A DNA stretch of 64,000 nt from Streptomyces sp. NBC_00459 (GTDB lineage: Bacteria > Actinomycetota > Actinomycetes > Streptomycetales > Streptomycetaceae). Below the pieces are notes generated by a model. It did not search any database. It saw only the letters and a program-made list of their open reading frames with translations, and had not been told where the DNA came from. Shown piece after piece: positions 46,542 to 54,807 of this stretch (positions within the stretch are counted from its first letter, which is position 1; the number at the start of each line of letters is the position of its first letter). The DNA lies in assembly GCF_036013955.1 (NCBI RefSeq), contig NZ_CP107903.1, positions 7,254,001 through 7,318,000 of the forward strand. Reading direction: 5' to 3'. The position numbers and the translations under genes were made by a program.

Positions 46542-47411
46542 ATGAGCACGCGGATCGCCTTCCTCAAGGGGCACGGGACCGAGAACGACTTCGTGATTGT
46601 CCCGGACCCCGAGAACCTCATCGACCTCCCCCCGGCCGCCGTCGCCGTCCTGTGCGACCGGCGTGCGGGCATCGGGGGTGACGGACTGCTGCACGTCGTG
46701 CGGTCCGCCGCGCACCCCGAGGCCGAGGGCATGGCGGCCGAGGCGGAGTGGTTCATGGACTACCGCAACGGCGACGGCTCGATCGCGGAGATGTGCGGCA
46801 ATGGCGTGCGGGTCTTCGCGCGCTACCTCCAGCGGGCCGGACACGCGGCCGAAGGGGACCTCAAGGTCGCCACGCGCGGGGGCGTGAAGAGCGTGCACAT
46901 CGCCAAGGAGGGCGACGTCACCGTCGGTATGGGCAAGGCGCTGCTCCCCGAAGGGGAGGTCACTGTGCGTGTCGATGAGCGCAGCTGGCCCGCGCGGAAC
47001 GTGAACATGGGCAACCCGCACGCGGTCGCCTTCGTGGACGATCTAGCGCACGCCGGGAACCTGTTCACCGCTCCGCCGTTCAGCCCGGCCTCCGTCTATC
47101 CGGACGGGGTCAACGTCGAGTTCGTGGTCGACCGCGGCCCGCGGCACGTAGCCCTGCGGGTGCACGAGCGCGGGGCCGGTGAGACCCGCTCGTGCGGCAC
47201 GGGTGCGTGTGCCGTCGCCGTGGCCGCCGCCCGGCGCGACGGTGCCGACCCGGCCGTGACCGGCACGCCGGTGACGTACACCGTCGATGTGCCCGGTGGA
47301 CGCCTGGTGATCACCGAGAGGGCTGACGGCGAGATCGAGATGACGGGCCCCGCGGTGATCCTTGCTGAGGGAGAGATCGAAGCGGAGTGGCTGGAAAGCG
47401 CAGTGAAGTAG
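46542..47411 (+). CDS. dapF: Diaminopimelate epimerase DapF
   Basis: A 289-residue enzyme that interconverts LL- and meso-diaminopimelate. Streptomyces cell walls contain LL-DAP, while lysine synthesis needs the meso form. The two catalytic cysteines are C85 in AEMCGNGVRV and C218 in RSCGTGACAVAV. The start ATG 46542 has GAGGA directly upstream and the family N-terminus (FLKGHGTENDFVIV). Confidence 0.95.
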   Translation: MSTRIAFLKGHGTENDFVIVPDPENLIDLPPAAVAVLCDRRAGIGGDGLLHVVRSAAHPEAEGMAAEAEWFMDYRNGDGSIAEMCGNGVRVFARYLQRAGHAAEGDLKVATRGGVKSVHIAKEGDVTVGMGKALLPEGEVTVRVDERSWPARNVNMGNPHAVAFVDDLAHAGNLFTAPPFSPASVYPDGVNVEFVVDRGPRHVALRVHERGAGETRSCGTGACAVAVAAARRDGADPAVTGTPVTYTVDVPGGRLVITERADGEIEMTGPAVILAEGEIEAEWLESAVK

Positions 47412-47709
47412 AGCAGGCAACGGCTCGATATCGCGGGCTGTGGGCCCCGTGGCCTATGGAAGTAGGGGCTCTGGTGTGCATCTTGGTGCGAAATCGGAGC
47501 CGATCCCGGCTTGGGTGGCCCGGAAGTACCGGCACCTGAACCATCGCTCGAATGGGTGATCCGTTTCACGCTCGACGAGAGGTGGTCAGTCGCGCGTGAT
47601 GGGCTCGGTAGCATCAAGCACCGGCCCGGACGGGGGAACAACGCCATCCCCTGAGCCGTCGTCCGCCATGGGGCATCCCGTCCGCCGGTCCAGGTAGCCG
47701 GAGGTGCCC

Positions 47710-49950
47710 ATGAGTGCGGAGGCCACGAATCCCGCGAGCCCAGGTGCTGTGACGTCCTCGCCCAAGCTCGCGGCGTCGCTGGAACAGGACGGGACCCCGG
47801 CGCCCCGCCGACGGACCCGCCCCAGGATCGACCTGCGCCGACTGGGCAGGGCCGCGTTCCTCGGCTCCGCGACCCGCGACCGGCTGCCCGACGCCATCGG
47901 CCATGTCGCCGAGGCGCACCGCGCCCACCACCCCGACGCCGACCTGGAACCGCTGCGCCGGGCCTACGTCCTGGCCGAGACCTCGCACCGCGGCCAGATG
48001 CGCAAGAGCGGCGAGCCGTACATCACGCACCCGCTCGCCGTGACCCTGATCCTCGCCGAACTCGGCGCGGAGACCACGACCTTGACGGCTTCTCTGCTCC
48101 ACGACACCGTCGAGGACACCGATGTGACGCTGGATCAGGTCGGCGAGGAGTTCGGCGCCGAGGTCCGCTTCATCGTCGACGGCGTGACGAAGCTGGAGAA
48201 GGTCGACTACGGCGCCGCCGCCGAGCCCGAGACCTTCCGCAAGATGCTGGTCGCCACCGGGAACGACGTCCGCGTGATGTCGATCAAACTCGCCGACCGG
48301 CTGCACAACATGCGCACCCTGGGCGTGATGCGCCCCGAGAAGCAGGAGCGCATCGCCAAGGTCACCCGGGACGTGCTCATCCCGCTCGCCGAACGTCTCG
48401 GCGTGCAGGCGCTCAAGACCGAACTGGAAGACCTGGTCTTCGCGATCCTGCACCCCGAGGAGTACCAGCACACCCGGAAGCTGATCGTCGACAACGCCTC
48501 CCGCGCGGACGACCCGCTCGCCGAGATCGCCGACGAGGTGCGCGCGGTACTGCGCGACTCGGGGATCCAGGCCGAAGTCGTCATCCGGCCACGGCACTTC
48601 GTGTCCCTGCACCGGGCGTCGCGCAAGCGCGGCCAGCTCCGCGGCTCCGACTTCGGACGGGTCCTGGTGCTCGTCAACGAGGACGCCGACTGCTACGGCG
48701 TACTGGGCGAGCTCCACACCTGCATGACGCCCGTCGTCTCGGAGTTCAAGGACTTCATCGCCGTACCCAAGTTCAACCTCTACCAGTCGCTGCACACCGC
48801 CGTCGCCCGCGCGGACGGCCAGGTCGCCGAAGTGCTCATCCGTACCCACCAGATGCACAAGGCCGCCGAGGCAGGCGTCATCGCGCTCGGCAATCCCTAC
48901 GCTCCTCCTTCGGAGGAGCAGACCGACGGCGGCGGGGCGCGGACCGACCTGGACGCCGACGGCGAGCGCGTCGACCCCACCCGGCCCGGCTGGCTGTCCC
49001 GTCTCCTCGACTGGCAGGAGGCCGCGCCCGACCCCGACACCTTCTGGTCCACCCTGCGCGAGGACCTCGCCCAGGACCGCGAGATCACCGTCTTCCGGGC
49101 CGACGGGGGCTCGCTGGGGCTGCCCGAGGGCGCGAGCTGCGTGGACGCCGCGTACGCGCTGTACGGCGAGGACGCGCACGCCTGTATCGGGGCCCGGGTC
49201 AACGGCCGGCTGGCGACGCTGAGCACGGTCCTGCGGGACGGCGACACGGTCCAGCTCCTCATGGGGCAGGACCCGGCCTCCGAGCCCTCCAGGGAGTGGC
49301 TGGACCACGCGCACACGCCCGTCGCCAGGATCGCCATCCAGCGCTGGCTGGCCGCCCACCCGGCGCACATCGATCCGGCGGACGTGGCGCCGAGGTCCTC
49401 CGGTGACCCCGCGGAGGCCGAGGGAGCCACCGCCGAGGCCGCCCGAGCGGCCGTCGACGCCCGCTCGGCCCAGGACGGTGCCGAGTCCGCCGACCCCGCC
49501 GCGACCGCCGTCGTCGACCAGCCCGGCGCGACCGTACGCCTCGCCGGCTGCTGTACGCCCGTACCGCCCGACGAGGTCACCGGCTTCGCCGTGCGCGGGG
49601 GAGTGGTGACCGTTCACCGGGTGGAGTGCGCCGGGGTGGCGCACATGAAGAGCACGGGGCGCGCGGAGGTCGGCGTGCACTGGGGGGACACCACCGAGGC
49701 GCGGGTCACCCTCGTCGCCGAATCGTTCGGGCGGCCCCATCTGCTGGCCGACCTCACCGAAGCCATCGCCCTGGAGGGCGTCGCGATCGTCTCGGCGACC
49801 GTCGAACCCCCCAGCCAGCAGCGCGTACGCCACACCTACACGCTCCAACTCCCGGACGCGGCGCATCTTCCGGCTCTCATGCGGGCCATGCGCAATGTGC
49901 CGGGCGTGTACGACGTGAGCCGGGCGCAGCATCACGTGGCGGTTCCCTGA
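47710..49950 (+). CDS. rshA: RelA/SpoT homologue RshA (hydrolase domain intact, synthetase altered)
   Basis: A 746-residue RSH protein. The HD hydrolase domain is intact (HRGQMRKSGEPYITHPL; catalytic H131-D132 in LLHDTVEDTD; KLADRLHNMRTL). In the synthetase domain, residues usually conserved differ: RPRHFVSLHR (R293-R302) replaces the canonical RPKxxYSIYRK, and NLYQSLHT replaces NGYQSLHT. TGS, zinc-finger-type (AGCCTPVPPDEV) and ACT domains follow. It is shorter than the main RelA. ATG 47710 has GGAGG 5 nt upstream. It is syntenic with S. coelicolor rshA. ppGpp degradation is predicted; synthesis is uncertain. The 298-bp gap before it holds no other gene. Confidence 0.92.
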   Translation: MSAEATNPASPGAVTSSPKLAASLEQDGTPAPRRRTRPRIDLRRLGRAAFLGSATRDRLPDAIGHVAEAHRAHHPDADLEPLRRAYVLAETSHRGQMRKSGEPYITHPLAVTLILAELGAETTTLTASLLHDTVEDTDVTLDQVGEEFGAEVRFIVDGVTKLEKVDYGAAAEPETFRKMLVATGNDVRVMSIKLADRLHNMRTLGVMRPEKQERIAKVTRDVLIPLAERLGVQALKTELEDLVFAILHPEEYQHTRKLIVDNASRADDPLAEIADEVRAVLRDSGIQAEVVIRPRHFVSLHRASRKRGQLRGSDFGRVLVLVNEDADCYGVLGELHTCMTPVVSEFKDFIAVPKFNLYQSLHTAVARADGQVAEVLIRTHQMHKAAEAGVIALGNPYAPPSEEQTDGGGARTDLDADGERVDPTRPGWLSRLLDWQEAAPDPDTFWSTLREDLAQDREITVFRADGGSLGLPEGASCVDAAYALYGEDAHACIGARVNGRLATLSTVLRDGDTVQLLMGQDPASEPSREWLDHAHTPVARIAIQRWLAAHPAHIDPADVAPRSSGDPAEAEGATAEAARAAVDARSAQDGAESADPAATAVVDQPGATVRLAGCCTPVPPDEVTGFAVRGGVVTVHRVECAGVAHMKSTGRAEVGVHWGDTTEARVTLVAESFGRPHLLADLTEAIALEGVAIVSATVEPPSQQRVRHTYTLQLPDAAHLPALMRAMRNVPGVYDVSRAQHHVAVP

Positions 49951-50019
49951 GGCACCCGTTCGGGTGGGCCCGGCGCGAGTCGTCGCCCTCCGGCGGGCGG
50001 GCGCTGGTAGCGGTGGTGC

Positions 50020-51474
50020 ATGCTGCTCAACCCCCGTACCCGGTTCACGTCGGCGCTGCTCGCCTCCGCCGTCTCCGTCTGCCTCGTCGCCGCCAGTGCC
50101 CCCGCGGCACCCCTGGGTGTCGGCGACCGCCTCTTCCCGCACCTGGGCAACCCCGGGTACGACGTGGCGTCGTACGACCTCGCCTTCAGCTATCCCGGAA
50201 CCAACAGCAAGCCGCTGTCCGCCGTCACGACCATCGACGCCTGGACGACCACCGGACTCGACCGGATCAACCTCGACTTCGCCCATGGCACGGTCGGGTC
50301 GGTCGAGGTCGACGGTGAGCCGGCGTCGTTCACCAGTGCGGACGAGGATCTGGTGGTGACGCCCAGGGAACCGCTGCCCGCCGGGAGCTGGATGCGGATC
50401 ACCGTGCGGCACACCAGCGACCCCGTGTCCCCGGCCGGCCGGGACGGCGGCTGGGTGCGGACGAACGACGGGCTCGCGATGGCCAACCAGGCCGATGTCG
50501 CGCACCTGGTGTTCCCCTGCAACGACCATCCCTCCGACAAGGCGATGTTCACCATCAGGGTCACCGCCCCGAACGGCTACACGGCAGTGGCCAACGGTCT
50601 GCCGACGGGCGCCGACCGGGTCGGCAGGGCCACGACCTGGACGTACCGCACCCAGCACCCCATGGCCACCGAGCTGGCCCAGGTGTCCATCGGCCGCTCC
50701 ACCGTGGTGCACCGCACGGGGCCGCACGGACTGCCCCTGCGCGATGTCGTGCCCGCCAAGGACCGCGCGCTGCTGGAGCCGTGGCTGAAGAAGACACCCG
50801 CGCAGATCGAGTGGATGGAGAGCAAGGTCGGCCGCTACCCGTTCGAGACGTACGGGCTGCTCATGGCCGAGGCGTCGACCGGCTTCGAGCTGGAGACACA
50901 GACCCTCTCTCTCTTCGAGAGAGACCTGTTCACCGAGCCCGCGTATCCGGAGTGGTACGTCGACTCGATCATGGTGCATGAACTGGCCCACCAGTGGTTC
51001 GGCGACAGCGTCAGCCCGCGCACCTGGTCCGACCTGTGGCTCAACGAAGGACACGCGACCTGGTACGAGGCCCTGTACGCGGAGGAGAAGGCGGGCCGGA
51101 AACTGGTGGACCGCATGAAGGCGGCGTACGGCGCCTCCGACCGCTGGCGGGCCGCCGGCGGACCACCAGCCGCCCCCAAGCCGCCCAAGCCCGGCCAGAA
51201 GATCGGCATCTTCCGCCCGAACGTCTACGACGGGGCAGCCCTCGCCCTCTACGCCCTGCGCCAGGAGATCGGCCGCCCGGCGTTCGAGCGCGTGGAGGAG
51301 GCATGGGTCGGCCTCCACAAGGACGGTGTCGCGGGCACCGCCGACTTCGAGCGCCTCGCCTCGGACATCGCGGGGCGGGATCTGAGCGCGTTCTTCCAGG
51401 CGTGGCTGTACGCGGAGAAGACTCCGGCGATGCCCGGGCACCCGGACTGGAAGTCCGTCGCACCCACGGCATAG
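50020..51474 (+). CDS. Secreted M1-family metallopeptidase
   Basis: A 484-residue exported zinc aminopeptidase-like enzyme. The signal peptide covers about residues 1-30 (SALLASAVSVCLVAASAPAA). The zinc site is H320-E-x-x-H324 (HELAHQWFG) with the third ligand E343 in NEGHATW, exactly 18 residues later. An N-terminal beta domain precedes the thermolysin-like domain; the long C-terminal helical domain of PepN is missing, as in other short secreted M1 members. The GxMEN substrate motif is not obvious. It stands alone between rshA and hflX. Confidence 0.88.
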   Translation: MLLNPRTRFTSALLASAVSVCLVAASAPAAPLGVGDRLFPHLGNPGYDVASYDLAFSYPGTNSKPLSAVTTIDAWTTTGLDRINLDFAHGTVGSVEVDGEPASFTSADEDLVVTPREPLPAGSWMRITVRHTSDPVSPAGRDGGWVRTNDGLAMANQADVAHLVFPCNDHPSDKAMFTIRVTAPNGYTAVANGLPTGADRVGRATTWTYRTQHPMATELAQVSIGRSTVVHRTGPHGLPLRDVVPAKDRALLEPWLKKTPAQIEWMESKVGRYPFETYGLLMAEASTGFELETQTLSLFERDLFTEPAYPEWYVDSIMVHELAHQWFGDSVSPRTWSDLWLNEGHATWYEALYAEEKAGRKLVDRMKAAYGASDRWRAAGGPPAAPKPPKPGQKIGIFRPNVYDGAALALYALRQEIGRPAFERVEEAWVGLHKDGVAGTADFERLASDIAGRDLSAFFQAWLYAEKTPAMPGHPDWKSVAPTA

Positions 51475-51598
51475 CGCCACGGAATAACACCGTGACGAGA
51501 CGGGGCGTGCCGTGCGACCATCTTCAGGTCGGCGGCACTGCCCCCGGCCTCACGGGACGGGTTCCGGGAATCTCCCGGGTCGCTCGTGCGTTGTGACC

Positions 51599-51622
51599 GG
51601 TGACGGGGCTCGCTCCGTCACC
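51599..51622 (+). terminator. Imperfect hairpin before hflX
   Basis: GGTGACGG and CCGTCACC form an 8-bp stem with an 8-nt loop, 125 bp after the peptidase stop and 33 bp before hflX. It may end the peptidase transcript or shape the hflX leader. Confidence 0.4.
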
Positions 51623-51654
51623 GCACACGGAAACCCCATCGACGTAAGGACCCA

Positions 51655-53151
51655 ATGACCTCCTCTTCTTCCCCTTCCCAGGACACTGAGCGCGTCGCGC
51701 ACACCTACCCCGAAGGTCTTCGGGCCGATGCCCTGATGGAAGAGGACGTCGCCTGGAGCCACGAGATCGACGGAGAGCGGGACGGCGACCAGTTCGACCG
51801 CTCCGAGCGCGCGGCCCTGCGCCGCGTCGCGGGCCTCTCCACCGAACTCGAGGACGTCACCGAGGTCGAGTACCGCCAGCTCCGCCTGGAGCGGGTCGTG
51901 CTCGTCGGCGTCTGGACCACGGGGACCGTCCGGGACGCGGACAACTCCCTCGCCGAGCTCGCCGCCCTCGCGGAGACCGCCGGCGCGCTCGTGCTCGACG
52001 GCGTCGTCCAGCGCCGCGACAAGCCCGACGCGGCCACCTACATCGGCTCCGGCAAGGCCAACGAGCTGCGGGACATCGTCATCGAAACGGGCGCGGACAC
52101 CGTCATCTGCGACGGTGAGCTCAGCCCGGGCCAGCTGATCCACCTCGAAGACGTCGTCAAGGTCAAGGTCATCGACCGTACGGCCCTGATCCTCGACATC
52201 TTCGCCCAGCACGCCAAGTCCCGTGAGGGCAAGGCGCAGGTCGCGCTCGCGCAGATGCAGTACATGCTGCCGAGGCTCCGGGGCTGGGGTCAGTCGCTGT
52301 CCCGTCAGATGGGCGGCGGCAAGGGCGGCGGTCTCGCCACCCGTGGTCCCGGTGAGACCAAGATCGAGACGGACCGGCGCCGGATCCGCGAGAAGATGGC
52401 GAAGATGCGCCGGGAGATCGCGGAGATGAAGACCGGCCGCGAGATCAAGCGCCAGGAGCGCCGCCGCAACAAGGTGCCCTCGGTCGCCATCGCCGGTTAC
52501 ACCAACGCGGGCAAGTCCTCGCTGCTCAACCGCCTCACGGGCGCGGGCGTGCTGGTCGAGAACTCCCTGTTCGCGACCCTGGACCCGACCGTGCGCCGGG
52601 CCGAGACCCCGAGCGGACGGCTGCACACGCTGACCGACACGGTCGGTTTCGTAAGGCATCTGCCGCACCACCTGGTCGAGGCGTTCCGCTCCACCATGGA
52701 GGAGGTCGGCGACGCCGACCTGATCCTGCACGTGGTGGACGGTTCTCACCCGACCCCGGAGGAGCAGCTGGCCGCGGTTCGCGAGGTCATCAGGGACGTC
52801 GGCGCCACCGGCGTACCCGAGATCGTCGTGATCAACAAGGCGGACGCGGCCGACCCGCTGACGCTCCAGCGGCTGATGCGGATGGAGACGCGTTCGATCG
52901 CGGTGTCCGCCCGCACCGGCCAGGGCATCGACGAGCTGCTCGCCCTGATCGACAACGAGCTGCCCCGGCCCTCGGTCGAGATCGAGGCGCTCGTGCCGTA
53001 CACCCACGGCAAGCTGGTCGCCCGTGCCCACACCGACGGCGAGGTGATCTCCGAGGAGCACACCGCGGAGGGCACGCTGCTCAAGGCGCGGGTGCATGAG
53101 GAGTTGGCGGCGGAACTGGCGCCGTACGTTCCGGCGGCAGCAGTGCTTTAG
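51655..53151 (+). CDS. hflX: GTPase HflX (ribosome-splitting factor)
   Basis: A 498-residue GTPase. The N-terminal HflX domain (ANELRDIVIETGADTVICD, then DRTALILDIFAQHAKSREGK) and a coiled coil precede the G domain. G1 is GYTNAGKSS from residue 281, G2/G3 FATLDPTVRR and DTVGFVRHLP, G4 NKAD. The C-terminal domain is complete. HflX binds 50S subunits and rescues stalled 70S ribosomes under stress. The N-terminal ~50 residues are charged and extra to E. coli HflX. ATG 51655 has AAGGAC upstream. Confidence 0.95.
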   Translation: MTSSSSPSQDTERVAHTYPEGLRADALMEEDVAWSHEIDGERDGDQFDRSERAALRRVAGLSTELEDVTEVEYRQLRLERVVLVGVWTTGTVRDADNSLAELAALAETAGALVLDGVVQRRDKPDAATYIGSGKANELRDIVIETGADTVICDGELSPGQLIHLEDVVKVKVIDRTALILDIFAQHAKSREGKAQVALAQMQYMLPRLRGWGQSLSRQMGGGKGGGLATRGPGETKIETDRRRIREKMAKMRREIAEMKTGREIKRQERRRNKVPSVAIAGYTNAGKSSLLNRLTGAGVLVENSLFATLDPTVRRAETPSGRLHTLTDTVGFVRHLPHHLVEAFRSTMEEVGDADLILHVVDGSHPTPEEQLAAVREVIRDVGATGVPEIVVINKADAADPLTLQRLMRMETRSIAVSARTGQGIDELLALIDNELPRPSVEIEALVPYTHGKLVARAHTDGEVISEEHTAEGTLLKARVHEELAAELAPYVPAAAVL

Positions 53152-53184
53152 GCTCCGCCGGTTCGGGTGTTCGTCCGCGGGTTC

Positions 53185-53217
53185 GTTGTGGCTGGTCGCG
53201 CAGTTCCCCGCGCCCCT
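53185..53217 (+). repeat. Streptomyces intergenic repeat, copy 2
   Basis: Copy 2 (GTTGTGGCTGGTCGCGCAG to CCCCGCGCCCCT) starts 33 bp after the hflX stop and runs directly into a strong hairpin. It matches copy 1 at 46478-46510 except for small changes in the middle. Confidence 0.75.
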
Positions 53218-53218
53218 T

Positions 53219-53255
53219 GACAGGCTCCCCGTGCCTTAGGCATGGGGAGCCTGTC
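53219..53255. terminator. Strong bidirectional terminator between hflX and the protease gene
   Basis: A 17-bp stem with one G-U/A mismatch (GACAGGCTCCCCGTGCC and GGCATGGGGAGCCTGTC) and a TTA loop. It lies between two convergent genes and ends 3 bp before the protease stop. Confidence 0.8.
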
Positions 53256-53258
53256 GCG

Positions 53259-54494
53259 TTACTGGGCGGCGAACTTTTCGCTCACCTCGTCGTACACGGT
53301 CTTGGCCACCTTGCCCAGGCGCGGGCCCGCCAGCCAGCCCGAACTGACCGGGCCGATCGAGGTGTTGGACACCAGGGCGGGGTTGCCGTCCGAGCCCGCG
53401 GCGACCCAGCCGCCGCCCGAGGAACCGCCGGTCATGGTGCATCCGATCCGGTACATCGTCGGATCCGACCTGACGATCGACAGCCGGCCGGGCTCGTCCT
53501 GGCACTGGTACATCGTCTCGCCGTCGAACGGCGCCGCCGCCGGATAGCCGGTCGCCGTGATGCTTCCCACCTGCGACACGGCAGGGGCGTCGAAGTCCAC
53601 GGGGAGGGCCGAACCGACCGTCTCCTCCAGCGACTTGCCGCTGCCGCCCTTCTCCGGCGTCACATGGATGACCGCGAAGTCGTACGGTGCCCCGTCGCCG
53701 CCCGTCGAACCGCCCTGCGCGATCCACTGGTCGGACGTCTGAGTCCAGTCACCCCACCAGACGCCGTAGGGAGCGACCTCCGCGCGAGGACTGTTCTCCA
53801 CCTCGGCGCTCGACCTGCCCGCGTTGTTGTACGACGGCACGAAGGCGATGTTGCGGTACCAGCCGCCCTTCTTGCCCGCGTGCACGCAGTGGCCCGCCGT
53901 CCAGACGAGGTTCGACTTCCCGGGGTGGGCGGGGTCCTCCACCACGGTCGCCGAGCAGACCATCGTGCCCTCGGGGGCGTCGAAGAACACCTTGCCCGCC
54001 TCGGGCGCGTTGGCGTGGTACGCGGGCGGCACGGCCTTGGCCCTCACAGCCCGCGGTGTCGGATCGGTGACGCCCTGGTCGCCCGAGAGGTCGTTCGCGT
54101 CGACACTCTTCTCCGGGTCGTCGGCGTCCCGCATCCGGTCCGTGTCCCAGAGGCCCTCGATGATCGGGTTGACGTAGTCCTCGGCCTCGCGCAGCCAGTC
54201 GTCCTTGTCCCAGTTCTTCCAGGCGCCGTTCTTCCACTTGTCGATGTCGATCCCGTGCTCTTTGAGCTTGTCCCTGAGCCCGTCCGGGATCGTGATCTTT
54301 CCGGCACCGTCGTCGGTCGCGGAGGCGGAGGACTGCCCGCTCGCGTCGGAACCCCCGGAGTCCGAGCCGGAGCCACATGCGCTGGCGGTGAGCGCGAGCG
54401 CCACGGCAAGGCCGACGAGGGCCGGCACGGGAGAGGTTCCGAGGCGTGCGCCCTTCCCGTCCCGGGCGATGAAGGGTGGGCGTATGGGTCGCAT
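53259..54494 (-). CDS. Trypsin-like serine protease, predicted lipoprotein
   Basis: A 411-residue exported protein. The signal region ends in the lipobox LTASAC, so the cysteine at about residue 40 is probably lipidated. A long serine/glycine and charged linker (to about 170) precedes the chymotrypsin fold: catalytic His in WTAGHCVHAG, Asp in PYDFAVIHVT, Ser in GGSSGGGW. ATG 54494 is preceded by GGGGGAGT. No partner is adjacent. A role in cell-surface protein processing is plausible, without evidence for a substrate. Confidence 0.88.
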   Translation of the reverse strand: MRPIRPPFIARDGKGARLGTSPVPALVGLAVALALTASACGSGSDSGGSDASGQSSASATDDGAGKITIPDGLRDKLKEHGIDIDKWKNGAWKNWDKDDWLREAEDYVNPIIEGLWDTDRMRDADDPEKSVDANDLSGDQGVTDPTPRAVRAKAVPPAYHANAPEAGKVFFDAPEGTMVCSATVVEDPAHPGKSNLVWTAGHCVHAGKKGGWYRNIAFVPSYNNAGRSSAEVENSPRAEVAPYGVWWGDWTQTSDQWIAQGGSTGGDGAPYDFAVIHVTPEKGGSGKSLEETVGSALPVDFDAPAVSQVGSITATGYPAAAPFDGETMYQCQDEPGRLSIVRSDPTMYRIGCTMTGGSSGGGWVAAGSDGNPALVSNTSIGPVSSGWLAGPRLGKVAKTVYDEVSEKFAAQ

Positions 54495-54807
54495 GATCTG
54501 ACTCCCCCTGGCGTGCTCGAACCGTGTGCTGTCCCCGCTCGGCATCACACACTATGCGGTCGCTGTGGGGCGCATCCGCCGGAACGGCAACGGTTTCGCT
54601 ACGGGCGGCCCGGCCTGCTGATCGTCCGCCGGGCCGCCGATGTGACGCCTTGTCACGGCTGTTTCCGGAGTGCTGTTTCCGGAGTACCGAGGCGACGGCG
54701 CCACCTCCGCAAGGATCTTGAGCCGACCCGTGACTCCTGCGGTGCGCGGGGTGTTGGTAACGGGAGGGGTCTATCGGTGAGTTGGTGCCTGGCGGGGCGG
54801 CAGAGCG
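54495..54807. promoter_or_regulatory. Divergent region, protease / siderophore operon, with 14-bp direct repeat
   Basis: A 313-bp gene-free stretch. GCTGTTTCCGGAGT occurs twice in tandem (54658-54671 and 54672-54685), about 125 bp before the aminotransferase start. It could be an operator. I looked for an iron box (AGGTnnnnnnnACCT type) and found none. Confidence 0.45.

Noticed and set aside
47614..51480. 1288-codon minus-strand frame across rshA and the M1 peptidase
   Set aside because: Shadow of two confident plus-strand genes with biased composition and no motif.
54495..54807. Iron box (DmdR/IdeR) before the siderophore operon
   Set aside because: No TWAGGT...ACCTWA-type palindrome was found by eye.
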